44,729 nucleotides of DNA, taken from NCBI GenBank assembly GCA_029254215.1, contig JAQWYA010000010.1, positions 1 through 44,729 on the forward strand, given 5' to 3'. Source of the stretch: Pseudorhodobacter sp. (GTDB taxonomy: Bacteria > Pseudomonadota > Alphaproteobacteria > Rhodobacterales > Rhodobacteraceae). Below are positions 8,878 through 17,030 of this stretch, one piece after another. Every line of letters begins with the position of its first letter. Position 1 is the stretch's first letter. Made by a program: the position numbers and the translations under genes. The notes under the pieces were generated by a model. It searched no databases. It had not been told where the DNA came from and worked only from the letters and a program-made list of their open reading frames with translations.

Positions 8878-10488
8878 TCAGGCCTCTTCCTCCTCCGTTT
8901 CGCTGTCGTCATCCGCTTCGGCTTCCAACTCCGTCGGATCGACCCAGCCCAGCATGACCCGTGCTGTCATCACAAGATGCTGCGCCTCTTCAAGGCTGAC
9001 GTCAAATTTTTCCAGCACGCCCTCATCCTTGACGCGCTGACCGTTATGGGTTGTCCAGCCACCGGCCAGTTCCCAGTCGGCGCAGGTCGCGAAATCTTCC
9101 AGCGTCTTGATGTCGTCCTTGGCCAGCGCTTCCAGCATTTGCGGTGTCAGACCCTCGAAATTCACGAGGCTGTCTTCGACGCCAAGCGCGCGTGCGGCTT
9201 CCATCGCTTTGGTGTTGGCGGCCTCAAGGTAATCACGGGCCCGGGCCTGCAATTCACCTGCGGTCGCATCATCAAAGCCGTCGATGGACAGAAGTTCATC
9301 CACATCGACATAGGCCACTTCTTCCAGCGTCACGAAGCCTTCGGCGACCAGCAGCTGCGCCATCATTTCGTCGATGTCCAAAGTTTCCATGAACAGGCCG
9401 GTCCGCTCGGCAAACTCTGCCTGACGGCGCGCCGATTCGTCGGTTTCGGTCATGATGTCGATATCGAGCGCCGTAAGTTGGCTTGCCAGACGCACGTTCT
9501 GACCACGACGGCCAATCGCCAGCGACAGCTGTTCATCCGGGACGACAACCTCGATCTTGCCGGCTTCTTCGTCGATCACAACCTTGCTGACCTCGGCTGG
9601 CTGCAGAGCGTTCACAAGGAAGGTCGCCTGATCTTCATTCCACGGAATGATGTCGATCTTTTCGCCCTGCAATTCGTTCACAACGGCCTGAACGCGGCTG
9701 CCGCGCATACCGACGCAAGCGCCGACGGGGTCGATCGAGTTGTCATAGGAGATCACGGCGATCTTGGCGCGCGAGCCGGGGTCACGGGCTACGGCCTTGA
9801 TTTCAATGATGCCATCATAGATTTCCGGCACTTCCATCTTGAACAGCTCGGCCATGAACTGCGGATCGGTGCGCGACAGGAAAACCTGCGGGCCACGGGC
9901 CTCACGGCGCACATCCTTGATGTAGCAGCGGATCCGGTCATTCGGGCGATAGCTTTCGCGGCCGATTTTTTCGTTGCGACGCAGGATCGCTTCGCCACGG
10001 CCGATATCGACGATGATATTGCCATATTCTTCGCGCTTGACCTGACCGTTGATGATCGTGCCCTTGCGGTCGCGGAATTCTTCATACTGGCGGTCGCGTT
10101 CGGCTTCGCGGACCTTTTGCAGTATCACCTGCTTGGCGCTTTGCGCGGCGATACGGCCCAGATCGACGGGCGGAACCTCGTCGATGATCTCATCCCCGAT
10201 TGCCGGGTCGGCAAGATGCGCCTTGGCTTCCTTGACGGTCATCTGCGCGTGATGGTTTTCCATCTCGTCATCGGCAACCACGGTGCGGATGCGCGTAAAG
10301 GTGGCGCGGCCCGTGCGACGGTCGATCTTGACGCGGATATCCAGTTCCGACCCGTAACGCGACTTGGCGGCACGGGCGAGGCTTTCTTCCATCGCCTGAA
10401 TGACCAGATCGGGATCGATCATCTTTTCGCGGGCCACCGCCTCGGCGGTTTGCAACAACTCAAGCTGGTTGGCAGACGTAATCGCCAT
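8878..10488 (-). CDS. nusA: Transcription termination/antitermination factor NusA
   Basis: NusA binds RNA polymerase and nascent RNA, influencing pausing, termination and antitermination. The 536-residue protein has the N-terminal polymerase-binding domain (SANQLELLQTAEAVAREK), an S1 domain near residues 135-200, and KH1/KH2 domains with VGACVGMRGSRVQAVV and SLAIGRRGQNVRLAS. It ends in C-terminal helix-hairpin-helix repeats and an acidic tail rich in Glu and Asp. Two ATG codons are adjacent. The second (10488) has the better spacing from GGAGG at 10496-10500. It follows rimP by 15 bases and is clearly in the same operon. Confidence 0.97.
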   Translation of the reverse strand: MAITSANQLELLQTAEAVAREKMIDPDLVIQAMEESLARAAKSRYGSELDIRVKIDRRTGRATFTRIRTVVADDEMENHHAQMTVKEAKAHLADPAIGDEIIDEVPPVDLGRIAAQSAKQVILQKVREAERDRQYEEFRDRKGTIINGQVKREEYGNIIVDIGRGEAILRRNEKIGRESYRPNDRIRCYIKDVRREARGPQVFLSRTDPQFMAELFKMEVPEIYDGIIEIKAVARDPGSRAKIAVISYDNSIDPVGACVGMRGSRVQAVVNELQGEKIDIIPWNEDQATFLVNALQPAEVSKVVIDEEAGKIEVVVPDEQLSLAIGRRGQNVRLASQLTALDIDIMTETDESARRQAEFAERTGLFMETLDIDEMMAQLLVAEGFVTLEEVAYVDVDELLSIDGFDDATAGELQARARDYLEAANTKAMEAARALGVEDSLVNFEGLTPQMLEALAKDDIKTLEDFATCADWELAGGWTTHNGQRVKDEGVLEKFDVSLEEAQHLVMTARVMLGWVDPTELEAEADDDSETEEEEA

Positions 10489-10503
10489 CATATCCTCCGG
10501 CGG

Positions 10504-11115
10504 TCAGTGTTTAGTTACGGGGGTTTCCTCGGCCTCGGCCTCGTCCCCTTCGGATTCTTCAATCTCGTCAAAATCGGCTTCGTCAAAGACGCCGCTGGCC
10601 TTCTTCTGGCGCAGCATTTCGGCGATCAGATCATCGGTCAGGATCAGCTTGGCATCCGACAGCCAGTCGAATTGCAGACCGATGGTGATGGTTTCGCCCT
10701 GATCCTCCAACTCGATCAGCACTTCGTCGCCTTCGGTGCCGCGCAGGATGCCCTTGAAGCGGCGGCGACCGTCGATCAGTTCGGTCGTCTCGATCCGGGC
10801 CTCATAATCGGCCCACATGTCGAAATCCTTGAGGCGGGTCAGCGGGCGGTCGATGCCGGGCGAGGACACTTCGAGGATGTATTGATCCTCCACCGGGTCT
10901 TCGACATCCAGAATGGCGGAAACAGCGGTGGAGATCTTGGCGCAATCCTCAACGATGATCCCGCCTTCGGGGCGGTCGGCCATGATTTGCAGCGTCCGCG
11001 TCTTGCCGCCCATCAGGCGAATGCGCACGAGTTCGAACCCCAGATCCTCAATGGCGGGGGTTACAATCTCGGCCAGTCGGCGGTCGATGGCGGTCTTGGC
11101 GATCAGATCAGACAT
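10504..11115 (-). CDS. rimP: Ribosome maturation factor RimP
   Basis: RimP assists late 30S subunit assembly. The 203-residue protein has the N-terminal alpha/beta domain ([20 protein letters not shown], then [10 protein letters not shown], the family hallmark) and the C-terminal Sm-like barrel ([17 protein letters not shown]). A C-terminal acidic tail of roughly 35 residues ([11 protein letters not shown]) is longer than in the E. coli protein but common in alphaproteobacteria. It is the first gene of rimP-nusA-ylxR-infB. Its leader contains a terminator-like hairpin and a candidate promoter overlapping the end of the upstream peptidase gene. Confidence 0.95.
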   Translation of the reverse strand: MSDLIAKTAIDRRLAEIVTPAIEDLGFELVRIRLMGGKTRTLQIMADRPEGGIIVEDCAKISTAVSAILDVEDPVEDQYILEVSSPGIDRPLTRLKDFDMWADYEARIETTELIDGRRRFKGILRGTEGDEVLIELEDQGETITIGLQFDWLSDAKLILTDDLIAEMLRQKKASGVFDEADFDEIEESEGDEAEAEETPVTKH

Positions 11116-11133
11116 AGGGCTATCCCAAAAACG

Positions 11134-11156
11134 AAAAACGGGCCCACAGAGGCCCG
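11134..11156 (-). terminator. Terminator-like hairpin in front of rimP (possible attenuator)
   Basis: Read on the minus strand, CGGGCC, loop TCTGTG and GGCCCG are followed by five T residues and then CGTTTTTGG. The structure ends about 19 bases before the rimP ATG and 74 bases after the pip stop. It may simply end pip. If the promoter at 11208-11236 is used, the hairpin sits inside the rimP-nusA leader and could act as an attenuator. Confidence 0.6.
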
Positions 11157-11207
11157 CACGGTGCTTCGGTAGCGTCTGGTTTGGACCCGGACGCTTCTGT
11201 TAATCGC

Positions 11208-11236
11208 TACATAGGCGAAAGCGCGCGCTTTAGCAA
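11208..11236 (-). promoter_or_regulatory. Candidate promoter for the rimP-nusA-ylxR-infB operon
   Basis: On the minus strand TTGCTA (11236-11231) is separated by exactly 17 bases from TATGTA (11213-11208). The -35 box overlaps the pip stop codon. Transcription would begin near 11201, giving a leader of about 85 bases that contains an imperfect hairpin (AGCGTC pairing with GACGCT) and then the terminator-like stem. Confidence 0.45.
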
Positions 11237-12249
11237 GGGGCAGGCGGTGTCTCTGGGGTTTTGGCCTCTGGATCGGGCGCCACGCTACGCAATCTGTTCA
11301 TCGCGGCGACCAGTTCTTCCGAGATCCCCGGCTCTGACAGAGCATGGCCCGCCATCGGCACCAGCGTTAGCCGCGCCTTATGCCAGCCATCCGCCAGCTT
11401 GTAGGCCGAACCGGGCGGGCAGACCATATCATAGCGCCCCTGCACGATATCGGCCCCGATGCCTTCGATCCGGCCCCGGTTCTTCTGAATCCAGCCGTCA
11501 TATTCCAGAAAGCCGCGATGGGTGAAATAGTGATTCTCCAGCCGCGAGAAGGCCCGCGAATAGTCGCTTGGCCCATTCCCCGAGGCGCCATGAAATTCAA
11601 TCGTGGCCAGCGCGTTTTCCCAGTTGGACCAGATCCGCGCAAAGCGCATCTCTTCGGCAATATCGCCGGAAAACAGCCGTTTGTGATAGGCGGCGATCAG
11701 ATCTCCGCGCTCCGACGGTGGGATAGGGGCAATGAACCGCGCCCAGAGGTCGGGAAAGAATTTGCCCGCTCCGCCGCCATAGAACCAATCCAGTTCGGTC
11801 TGCGTCATCATGAAAACGCCGCGCAGCACCAGATGCGCGACCCGTGCCGGGTAAGAAACCGCATAGATCAGCGCCAGCGTTGCCCCCCAGCTGCCGCCAA
11901 ACAGGATCATCTTGTTCAGCTTGAGGGTTTTGCGGATCGTTTCCATATCCTTGACCAGATGCCAGGTGGTATTGGCCTCCACCGACGCATGGGGGCGAGA
12001 GCGCCCGCAGCCCCGCTGATCGAACAGGATGATGCGATAGACCGACGGGTCAAAATAGCGCCGCATCGAGGGGCTGCACCCGCCCCCCGGCCCGCCATGC
12101 ACGACCAGAACCGGCAAACCATCGGGCTTGCCGCATTGCTCCACATAAACATGGTGCCCGTCGCCAACATCCAGAACCCGCTGATCGAACGGGTCGAGCG
12201 ACGGATACAAAAACTCGACTGCGCGCTTTTGGCCTGATCTATGATCCAT
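11230..12249 (-). CDS. pip: Proline iminopeptidase (alpha/beta hydrolase, family S33)
   Basis: The enzyme releases N-terminal proline from peptides in the cytoplasm. The 339-residue protein has the oxyanion-hole motif HGGPGGG at 51-57, DQRGCGRS near 77-84 and the nucleophile elbow GGSWG with Ser120. The likely Asp lies in GRYDMVCPP and the catalytic His in [11 protein letters not shown] chose the ATG at 12249 ([16 protein letters not shown]) because this is where family similarity begins. Longer in-frame starts would run into the ubiG leader. It is divergent from ubiG, leaving 61 bases for both promoters. Confidence 0.93.
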   Translation of the reverse strand: MDHRSGQKRAVEFLYPSLDPFDQRVLDVGDGHHVYVEQCGKPDGLPVLVVHGGPGGGCSPSMRRYFDPSVYRIILFDQRGCGRSRPHASVEANTTWHLVKDMETIRKTLKLNKMILFGGSWGATLALIYAVSYPARVAHLVLRGVFMMTQTELDWFYGGGAGKFFPDLWARFIAPIPPSERGDLIAAYHKRLFSGDIAEEMRFARIWSNWENALATIEFHGASGNGPSDYSRAFSRLENHYFTHRGFLEYDGWIQKNRGRIEGIGADIVQGRYDMVCPPGSAYKLADGWHKARLTLVPMAGHALSEPGISEELVAAMNRLRSVAPDPEAKTPETPPAPC

Positions 12250-12310
12250 AATCGTCCTATATAGTCCGCCAAGCCTGCCCTTACAGGACGGAAACCGCAA
12301 GGAGATAGAG

Positions 12311-13051
12311 ATGAGCGTGAACACGATCGACCCCGCCGAAGTTGCCAAATTCGAGGCGATGGCCGCCGAGTGGTGGGACCCGACCGGCAAGTTCAAGCCG
12401 CTTCACATGCTGAACCCCTGCCGGCTGGATTACATCACATCCCAGATCGCAGCGGAATTTGACCGCGACTTGAAAACGCCGATGCCCTTCAAGGGCTTGC
12501 GTATTCTGGATATTGGCTGTGGTGGCGGTCTTTTGTCGGAACCGATGGCGCGTCTGGGGGCGGAAGTCGTGGGGGCGGATGCCGCAGCCCGCAACATTCC
12601 GGTCGCAAAGCTTCACGCCGAACAGATGGGTCTGACCATTGATTACCGCCATTGCGCTGCCGAAGACCTTGCCGCCGATGGCGAGGTTTTCGACGTTGTC
12701 CTGAACATGGAGGTGGTGGAGCATGTGGCTGACCCGCAAGCCTTTCTGACCGCGTGCCAAACACTGCTTAAACCCGGCGGGCTGATGATTTGCTCCACCC
12801 TCAACCGAAACGCGAAATCCTTTGTGATGGGGATCATCGGGGCCGAATGGATCATGCGCTGGCTGCCCAAGGGCACCCATGACTGGCAGAAATTCATCAC
12901 CCCAGACGAGCTTTACGCCTTGATCAGCACTGCGGGCCTGTCGCCGGTGGATCGCAAGGGCATGGTGTTTAACCCGATCAGCTGGAGCTGGTCCCTTTCG
13001 GCCCGCGACTTGTCGGTCAATTACGTCACCGCCAGCGTCAAACCCGCCTGA
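12311..13051 (+). CDS. ubiG: Ubiquinone biosynthesis O-methyltransferase UbiG
   Basis: UbiG performs both SAM-dependent O-methylations in ubiquinone synthesis. The 246-residue protein begins [22 protein letters not shown]. The phrase [19 protein letters not shown] is diagnostic. SAM motif I (ILDIGCGGG) lies at about 65-73, followed by [11 protein letters not shown] and LKPGGLM. AAGGAG is correctly spaced before the ATG. It ends two bases before the convergent glutathionyl-hydroquinone reductase gene. Confidence 0.97.
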   Translation: MSVNTIDPAEVAKFEAMAAEWWDPTGKFKPLHMLNPCRLDYITSQIAAEFDRDLKTPMPFKGLRILDIGCGGGLLSEPMARLGAEVVGADAAARNIPVAKLHAEQMGLTIDYRHCAAEDLAADGEVFDVVLNMEVVEHVADPQAFLTACQTLLKPGGLMICSTLNRNAKSFVMGIIGAEWIMRWLPKGTHDWQKFITPDELYALISTAGLSPVDRKGMVFNPISWSWSLSARDLSVNYVTASVKPA

Positions 13052-13053
13052 AC

Positions 13054-14028
13054 TCAGCCGCGGCCATGCGGCGCAAGATAGTCCAGCACCGGGTTGATCG
13101 GGATGATCCGGTGCGGATTGATGCTGTCATGGCTGTAATGATAATGCCGCACGATATGGTCGATGTTTACCGTCTCGGCCACCCCCGGCCATTGGTACAG
13201 CTCACGCGTGTAGGCCCAAAGATTGGGGCAATCCACGATCCGCTTGCGATTGCATTTGAAATGCAGGTGATAGACCGGGTCAAAGCGGATCAGGGTCGGG
13301 AACAGCCGCCAATCGGCTTCGGTGAGCCGATCGCCCATCAGATAGCGGTTGTCTGACAGGCGCGCCTCCAGCCAATCCAGCGTGCCAAACAGTGCATGCA
13401 CCGCGTCATCATAGGCGGATTGGGAGGTCGCGAAGCCGGATTTATAGACGCCGTTGTTCAGCGTGTCGTAAATCCGGGCGTTCACAGGCTCGATCGCGTC
13501 GCGCAGATCTTGCGGCCAGAAATCCTGCCCGTCGCCGGTCAGCCCATCGAAGGCCGAGTTGAACATACGGATGATCTCGGAGGATTCGTTCGACACGATT
13601 GCATTGGTCTCCCGGTCCCAGAGGATCGGCACGGTGACACGCGTGGTCACGCCGGGTTGCGCAAGCCGGTAAAGATCGCGCGCAAAGGGCAGGCTGTGCA
13701 ATCTGTCGCCGGTGGTGCCGGGGTAATCCGTCGCAAATGTCCAGCCATCGTCCAGCATGTCCGGATGCACCACCGAAACACCGATGTGATCCGTCAACCC
13801 CTTGATTGCCCGGAAAATCAGCGTCCGATGCGCCCATGGGCAGGCGTATGAGACGTAAAGATGGTAGCGCCCGCTTTCCGCCTTGAAGCCACCGCTGCCG
13901 GACGGGCCTGCGCTGCCATCGGCGGTGATCCAGTTGCGAAAGCTGGCCTCGCTGCGCTTGAACGCGCCGCCTGTGGATTTCGTGTCATACCACGTCGTCT
14001 GCCATTCGCCGTCTACCAGCAAGCCCAT
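13054..14028 (-). CDS. Glutathionyl-hydroquinone reductase (Xi-class glutathione S-transferase, YqjG/EcM4-like)
   Basis: These enzymes use glutathione to reduce glutathionyl-hydroquinones through a catalytic cysteine. The 324-residue protein has the family motif CPWAHRT with Cys63, an N-terminal thioredoxin fold, VPILWD and SNESSEIIRMFN. The C-terminal all-helical domain contains LTEADWRLFPTLIRFDPVYH, typical of the Xi class. It has no signal peptide and should be cytosolic. It stands alone on the minus strand, 91 bases downstream of an aldo/keto reductase gene. The physiological quinone is not known. Confidence 0.93.
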   Translation of the reverse strand: MGLLVDGEWQTTWYDTKSTGGAFKRSEASFRNWITADGSAGPSGSGGFKAESGRYHLYVSYACPWAHRTLIFRAIKGLTDHIGVSVVHPDMLDDGWTFATDYPGTTGDRLHSLPFARDLYRLAQPGVTTRVTVPILWDRETNAIVSNESSEIIRMFNSAFDGLTGDGQDFWPQDLRDAIEPVNARIYDTLNNGVYKSGFATSQSAYDDAVHALFGTLDWLEARLSDNRYLMGDRLTEADWRLFPTLIRFDPVYHLHFKCNRKRIVDCPNLWAYTRELYQWPGVAETVNIDHIVRHYHYSHDSINPHRIIPINPVLDYLAPHGRG

Positions 14029-14074
14029 GCGATTCCCCCCTCTTTGACCGGGGCAAGCCTAATGGGGCAGATCG

Positions 14075-14119
14075 TCAGGGGCTACCCGCGTCAGCGCGCA
14101 GCCCCTGAGCGCTGACGCG
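14075..14119. repeat. Two interleaved perfect inverted repeats (A-B-A'-B' arrangement)
   Basis: Arm A TCAGGGGCT (14075-14083) pairs with A' AGCCCCTGA (14100-14108), nine bp. Arm B CGCGTCAGCGC (14087-14097) pairs with B' GCGCTGACGCG (14109-14119), eleven bp. The two stems interlock, so only one can form, or both can form as an H-type pseudoknot. The element sits directly after the aldo/keto reductase stop and before the hydroquinone reductase gene. No T-run follows, so it is not a standard terminator. Confidence 0.7.
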
Positions 14120-15148
14120 CTATTCTGCCGAAGACCGCGCCCAAAGGTTGATGTCTTCCTCGGCGGAAATCCGGTCGATCTCGGCCAGTTCGGCGGCTGT
14201 AAACGCCAGATTGCCAATCGCACCGGCGCAATCCACCACCTGTTCAGGCTTTGACGCCCCGATCAGCGCCGTGGTGATGCCATTGCCGCGCAAGACCCAG
14301 GCAATCGCCATTTGCGCCAGCGTCTGCCCTCGCGCCTCTGCCATGGTATTGAGCGCCCGAACCGAGGCCAGCGCGCTTTCGGTGATCGTCACGGGGTCAA
14401 GGCTTTTGCCCTGCGCCGCGCGGCTTTGTTCGGGGATGCCCCCAAGGTATTTCTTCGTCAAAATGCCCTGCGCCAGTGGCGTGAAGGCGATGGAGCCGAT
14501 GCCCAGTTCGGCCAGCGTTTCCTTCAGCCCGTCTTTTTCCACCCAGCGGTTCAGCAGGTTGTAGCTGGGCTGATGAATCACGCAAGGCGTGCCCAGATCC
14601 TTCAAAATCGCCGCTGCCTGCCGGGTCCGCGCGGAATTATAGCTGGAAATCCCCACATAAAGCGCGCGGCCCGACCGCACGATATGATCCAGCGCTCCGC
14701 AGGTTTCCTCAAGCGGTGTGTCGGGGTCGAAGCGATGCGAATAAAAGATATCAACGTAATCCAGCCCCATCCGCTTGAGGGACTGATCACAGGACGCGAT
14801 CAGATATTTGCGGCTGCCCCATTCGCCGTAAGGCCCGTCCCACATGTTATACCCGGCCTTGGAGGAGATGATCAGCTCATCCCGGTAGCCGCGAAAATCG
14901 GTGGCAAGGATTTCGCCAAAGGCCGTCTCGGCGCTGCCGGGCGGCGGGCCATAGTTGTTGGCCAGATCGAAATGGGTGATGCCATGGTCAAAAGCCGTCT
15001 GGCAGATGGCGCGTTTGGTTTCATGCGGGGTGTCGCCGCCGAAATTATGCCACAGACCAAGGCTGATCGCCGGCAATTGAAGCCCTGATTTGCCGCAACG
15101 GCGGTAGATCATCTTTGAATAGCGGTCTTCGGCGGGGGAATAGGGCAT
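14120..15148 (-). CDS. Aldo/keto reductase (YghZ/GpR-like)
   Basis: The 342-residue NADPH-dependent oxidoreductase resembles L-glyceraldehyde 3-phosphate reductases of the YghZ group. The catalytic tetrad is visible as Asp61 (FDLANNYG), Tyr66, Lys97 (SSKAGY) and His138 (YSHRFDP). A cofactor-binding end (ALIGASKPEQV) is also present. The ATG at 15148 is preceded by AAGGA and begins MPYSPAEDRY. The frame stays open a further 168 codons upstream, but this overlaps the acetyltransferase gene in another frame and is not coding. It lies at the tail of the xyl unit, 106 bases after the GNAT gene, and may act on sugar-derived aldehydes (inference). Confidence 0.93.
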   Translation of the reverse strand: MPYSPAEDRYSKMIYRRCGKSGLQLPAISLGLWHNFGGDTPHETKRAICQTAFDHGITHFDLANNYGPPPGSAETAFGEILATDFRGYRDELIISSKAGYNMWDGPYGEWGSRKYLIASCDQSLKRMGLDYVDIFYSHRFDPDTPLEETCGALDHIVRSGRALYVGISSYNSARTRQAAAILKDLGTPCVIHQPSYNLLNRWVEKDGLKETLAELGIGSIAFTPLAQGILTKKYLGGIPEQSRAAQGKSLDPVTITESALASVRALNTMAEARGQTLAQMAIAWVLRGNGITTALIGASKPEQVVDCAGAIGNLAFTAAELAEIDRISAEEDINLWARSSAE

Positions 15149-15254
15149 GGCAGGTCCTTTTGAGTTGCTTGCCGGATTTTGACGATGACGATTGTTGAAC
15201 GCAAGCGGATGGCTAAAGCGGCTTTTCCATCGCAAAGTTGTAAAGCTGCACGCC

Positions 15255-15683
15255 TCACCGTTCAAACTCGCGCTGCCGCAAGACCGAAAACCCGGCTTTG
15301 CGAAAGAAGCGGCGGGCGGGTTCGCTGGCCTCCACATAAAGACGGGTAAGACCACGGGTTCGGGCCTCAGCCTCCAATGCGGCATAAAGAGCCGCCCCGA
15401 CACCGGTTCCGGCAACCTCGGGGTGGCAGTAAAAGCAGTCGATATGGCCATCCGCCTCCAGCTCGATGAAGCCAAGGGGCTTGTCCTGCGCGTCGCAGGC
15501 CACAAAGACCATTCGGCCATCTGCCGCGTGGCGTGCCCAGCTTTCTGCCGGGCCGGGGGCGGGGCTCCATGCGGCGCATTGGTCCGCGGAATACTGCGCA
15601 GAGGCGATCTCATGCACCGCGCGGTGAAAGATCTCGGCCAAGGCGGCGGCATCGCAGGGTCGGAACAGGCGGATGGTTGGCAT
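15255..15683 (-). CDS. GNAT-family N-acetyltransferase
   Basis: The 142-residue protein starts MPTIRLFRPCDAAALAEIF, the usual N-terminus of small GNAT proteins. The acetyl-CoA binding loop is VAGTGVGAALYAALEAEA, and the C-terminal signature is ARRFFRKAGF. The ATG at 15683 fits the fold better than a TTG six codons earlier. The gene follows xylA by 45 bases, and an 8-bp GC hairpin in that gap covers its ribosome-binding region. The substrate is unknown and any role in xylose use is unproven. Confidence 0.85.
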   Translation of the reverse strand: MPTIRLFRPCDAAALAEIFHRAVHEIASAQYSADQCAAWSPAPGPAESWARHAADGRMVFVACDAQDKPLGFIELEADGHIDCFYCHPEVAGTGVGAALYAALEAEARTRGLTRLYVEASEPARRFFRKAGFSVLRQREFER

Positions 15684-15684
15684 T

Positions 15685-15718
15685 GCGGGGGCCTTGGTCA
15701 ATGGAACAAAGCCCCCGC
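15685..15718 (-). other. Hairpin between xylA and the GNAT gene
   Basis: GCGGGGGC (15685-15692) pairs with GCCCCCGC (15711-15718) around an 18-base loop. On the minus-strand RNA it begins ten bases after the xylA stop and ends one base before the GNAT ATG. It would therefore hide that gene's weak AAGG ribosome site. It could protect the xylA 3' end or limit translation of the next gene. Confidence 0.6.
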
Positions 15719-15728
15719 TTTTGCCCTG

Positions 15729-17030
15729 TCACACAAACCGGTTCCAGAGGTTTTCAAGCCGTTCCTGCCGCCCTGAATGCGGCTGCGGATTGACGTTGCG
15801 CGCCAGAACATCGGCGGCAATCGTCGCCAAGTCAGATCCGAGCATCGCCTTGGCGGCAGGTGTTTCCCACCCGGCGTAGCGGTCTTTGCGCGCGGCCTCC
15901 AGACTGCCATCGGCCAGCAGGGCGGCGGCGGATTTCAGGGCACGGGCGCAGGTGTCCATACCACCGACATGGGCCAGAACCAGATCCTCGGGGTCAAGGC
16001 TTTGACGGCGGATCTTGGCGTCGAAATTGGTGCCGCCGGTGGTGTAGCCGCCCGCGCGCAGGATCTCATAGAACGCCAGCGCCTTTTCGACATGGTTATT
16101 CGGGAACTGATCGGTATCCCAGCCGGATTGGTAGTCGTTCCGGTTCATGTCGATCGAGCCGAAGATGCCTAGGCTGGCCGCTGTTGCGATCTCATGTTCA
16201 AAACTATGGCCCGCCAGAATGGCATGGCCTTGTTCGATGTTCACCTTTACCTCTTTTTCCAGACCGTAGCGGCAGAGGAAGCCGTAAACCGTGGCGACAT
16301 CGTAATCATACTGATGCTTCGACGGCTCTTGCGGTTTCGGCTCGATCAGGATCGCGCCTTTGAAGCCGATCTTGTGCTTGTATTCGACCACCATCTGAAG
16401 GAAGCGGCCCATGTTGTCGGCCTCAACCCGCAGGTTGGTGTTCAGCAGGGTTTCATAGCCCTCGCGCCCGCCCCAAAGCACGTAGTTTTCGCCTCCAAGC
16501 TGCATGGTCGCGTCCATACAGCCTTTGACGGTGGCTGCGGCATAGGCGAAGACATCGGGGTCGGGGTTGGTTGAGGCCCCCGACATCCAGCGCCGATGGC
16601 TGAACATATTGGCCGTGCCCCAAAGCAGACGGGTTTTGGAGCTTTCCATCTTTTGCGCGAAGTAATCGGTGATCTCTTCCAGATTGCGCTGGCTTTCGGT
16701 GAAAGTGCTGCCTTCGGGGCGGGCATCGGCATCGTGGAAGCAGAAGTAAGGCACGCCCAGAATATCGAACATCTCAAAGGCGACATCGGCCTTCATCTTG
16801 GCCAGATCCATCGTGTCGCCGAACCAGGGGCGCTCAAACGTCTGGCCGCCGAAGGGGTCGCCGCCCGGCCAGGCAAAGCTGTGCCAATAAGCGGCCGCAA
16901 AGCGGAGGTGATCCTCCATCCGTTTGCCCAGCACAACCTCGTCGGGGTTGTAATGCCGAAAGGCGAACTCGTTGGCGCTGTCGGGGCCCTCGTATTGGAT
17001 TGTCGGGATGTCTTTGAAGAACTTGGTCAT
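15729..17030 (-). CDS. xylA: Xylose isomerase
   Basis: XylA converts D-xylose to D-xylulose with two divalent metals. The 433-residue length fits the longer class II enzymes. Visible hallmarks are [28 protein letters not shown], the metal-binding [16 protein letters not shown] segment, [19 protein letters not shown] and the [15 protein letters not shown] region. The gene overlaps xylB by four bases (ATGA), so the two are translationally coupled. It is the last clear sugar gene of xylFHGBA. Confidence 0.98.
   Translation of the reverse strand: MTKFFKDIPTIQYEGPDSANEFAFRHYNPDEVVLGKRMEDHLRFAAAYWHSFAWPGGDPFGGQTFERPWFGDTMDLAKMKADVAFEMFDILGVPYFCFHDADARPEGSTFTESQRNLEEITDYFAQKMESSKTRLLWGTANMFSHRRWMSGASTNPDPDVFAYAAATVKGCMDATMQLGGENYVLWGGREGYETLLNTNLRVEADNMGRFLQMVVEYKHKIGFKGAILIEPKPQEPSKHQYDYDVATVYGFLCRYGLEKEVKVNIEQGHAILAGHSFEHEIATAASLGIFGSIDMNRNDYQSGWDTDQFPNNHVEKALAFYEILRAGGYTTGGTNFDAKIRRQSLDPEDLVLAHVGGMDTCARALKSAAALLADGSLEAARKDRYAGWETPAAKAMLGSDLATIAADVLARNVNPQPHSGRQERLENLWNRFV

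Noticed and set aside
8848-11172. Plus-strand open frame of 774 codons opposite nusA and rimP
   Set aside because: It has the same antisense GC-bias pattern and spans the junction of two real genes.
11116-11229. A tRNA gene upstream of rimP, as with metY in E. coli
   Set aside because: I looked for a cloverleaf. Only two short hairpins are present, with no T-arm GTTCGA or CCA end.
15149-15652. A 168-codon N-terminal extension of the aldo/keto reductase
   Set aside because: The frame stays open but overlaps the GNAT gene in a different frame. The family start and a ribosome site fit the ATG at 15148.
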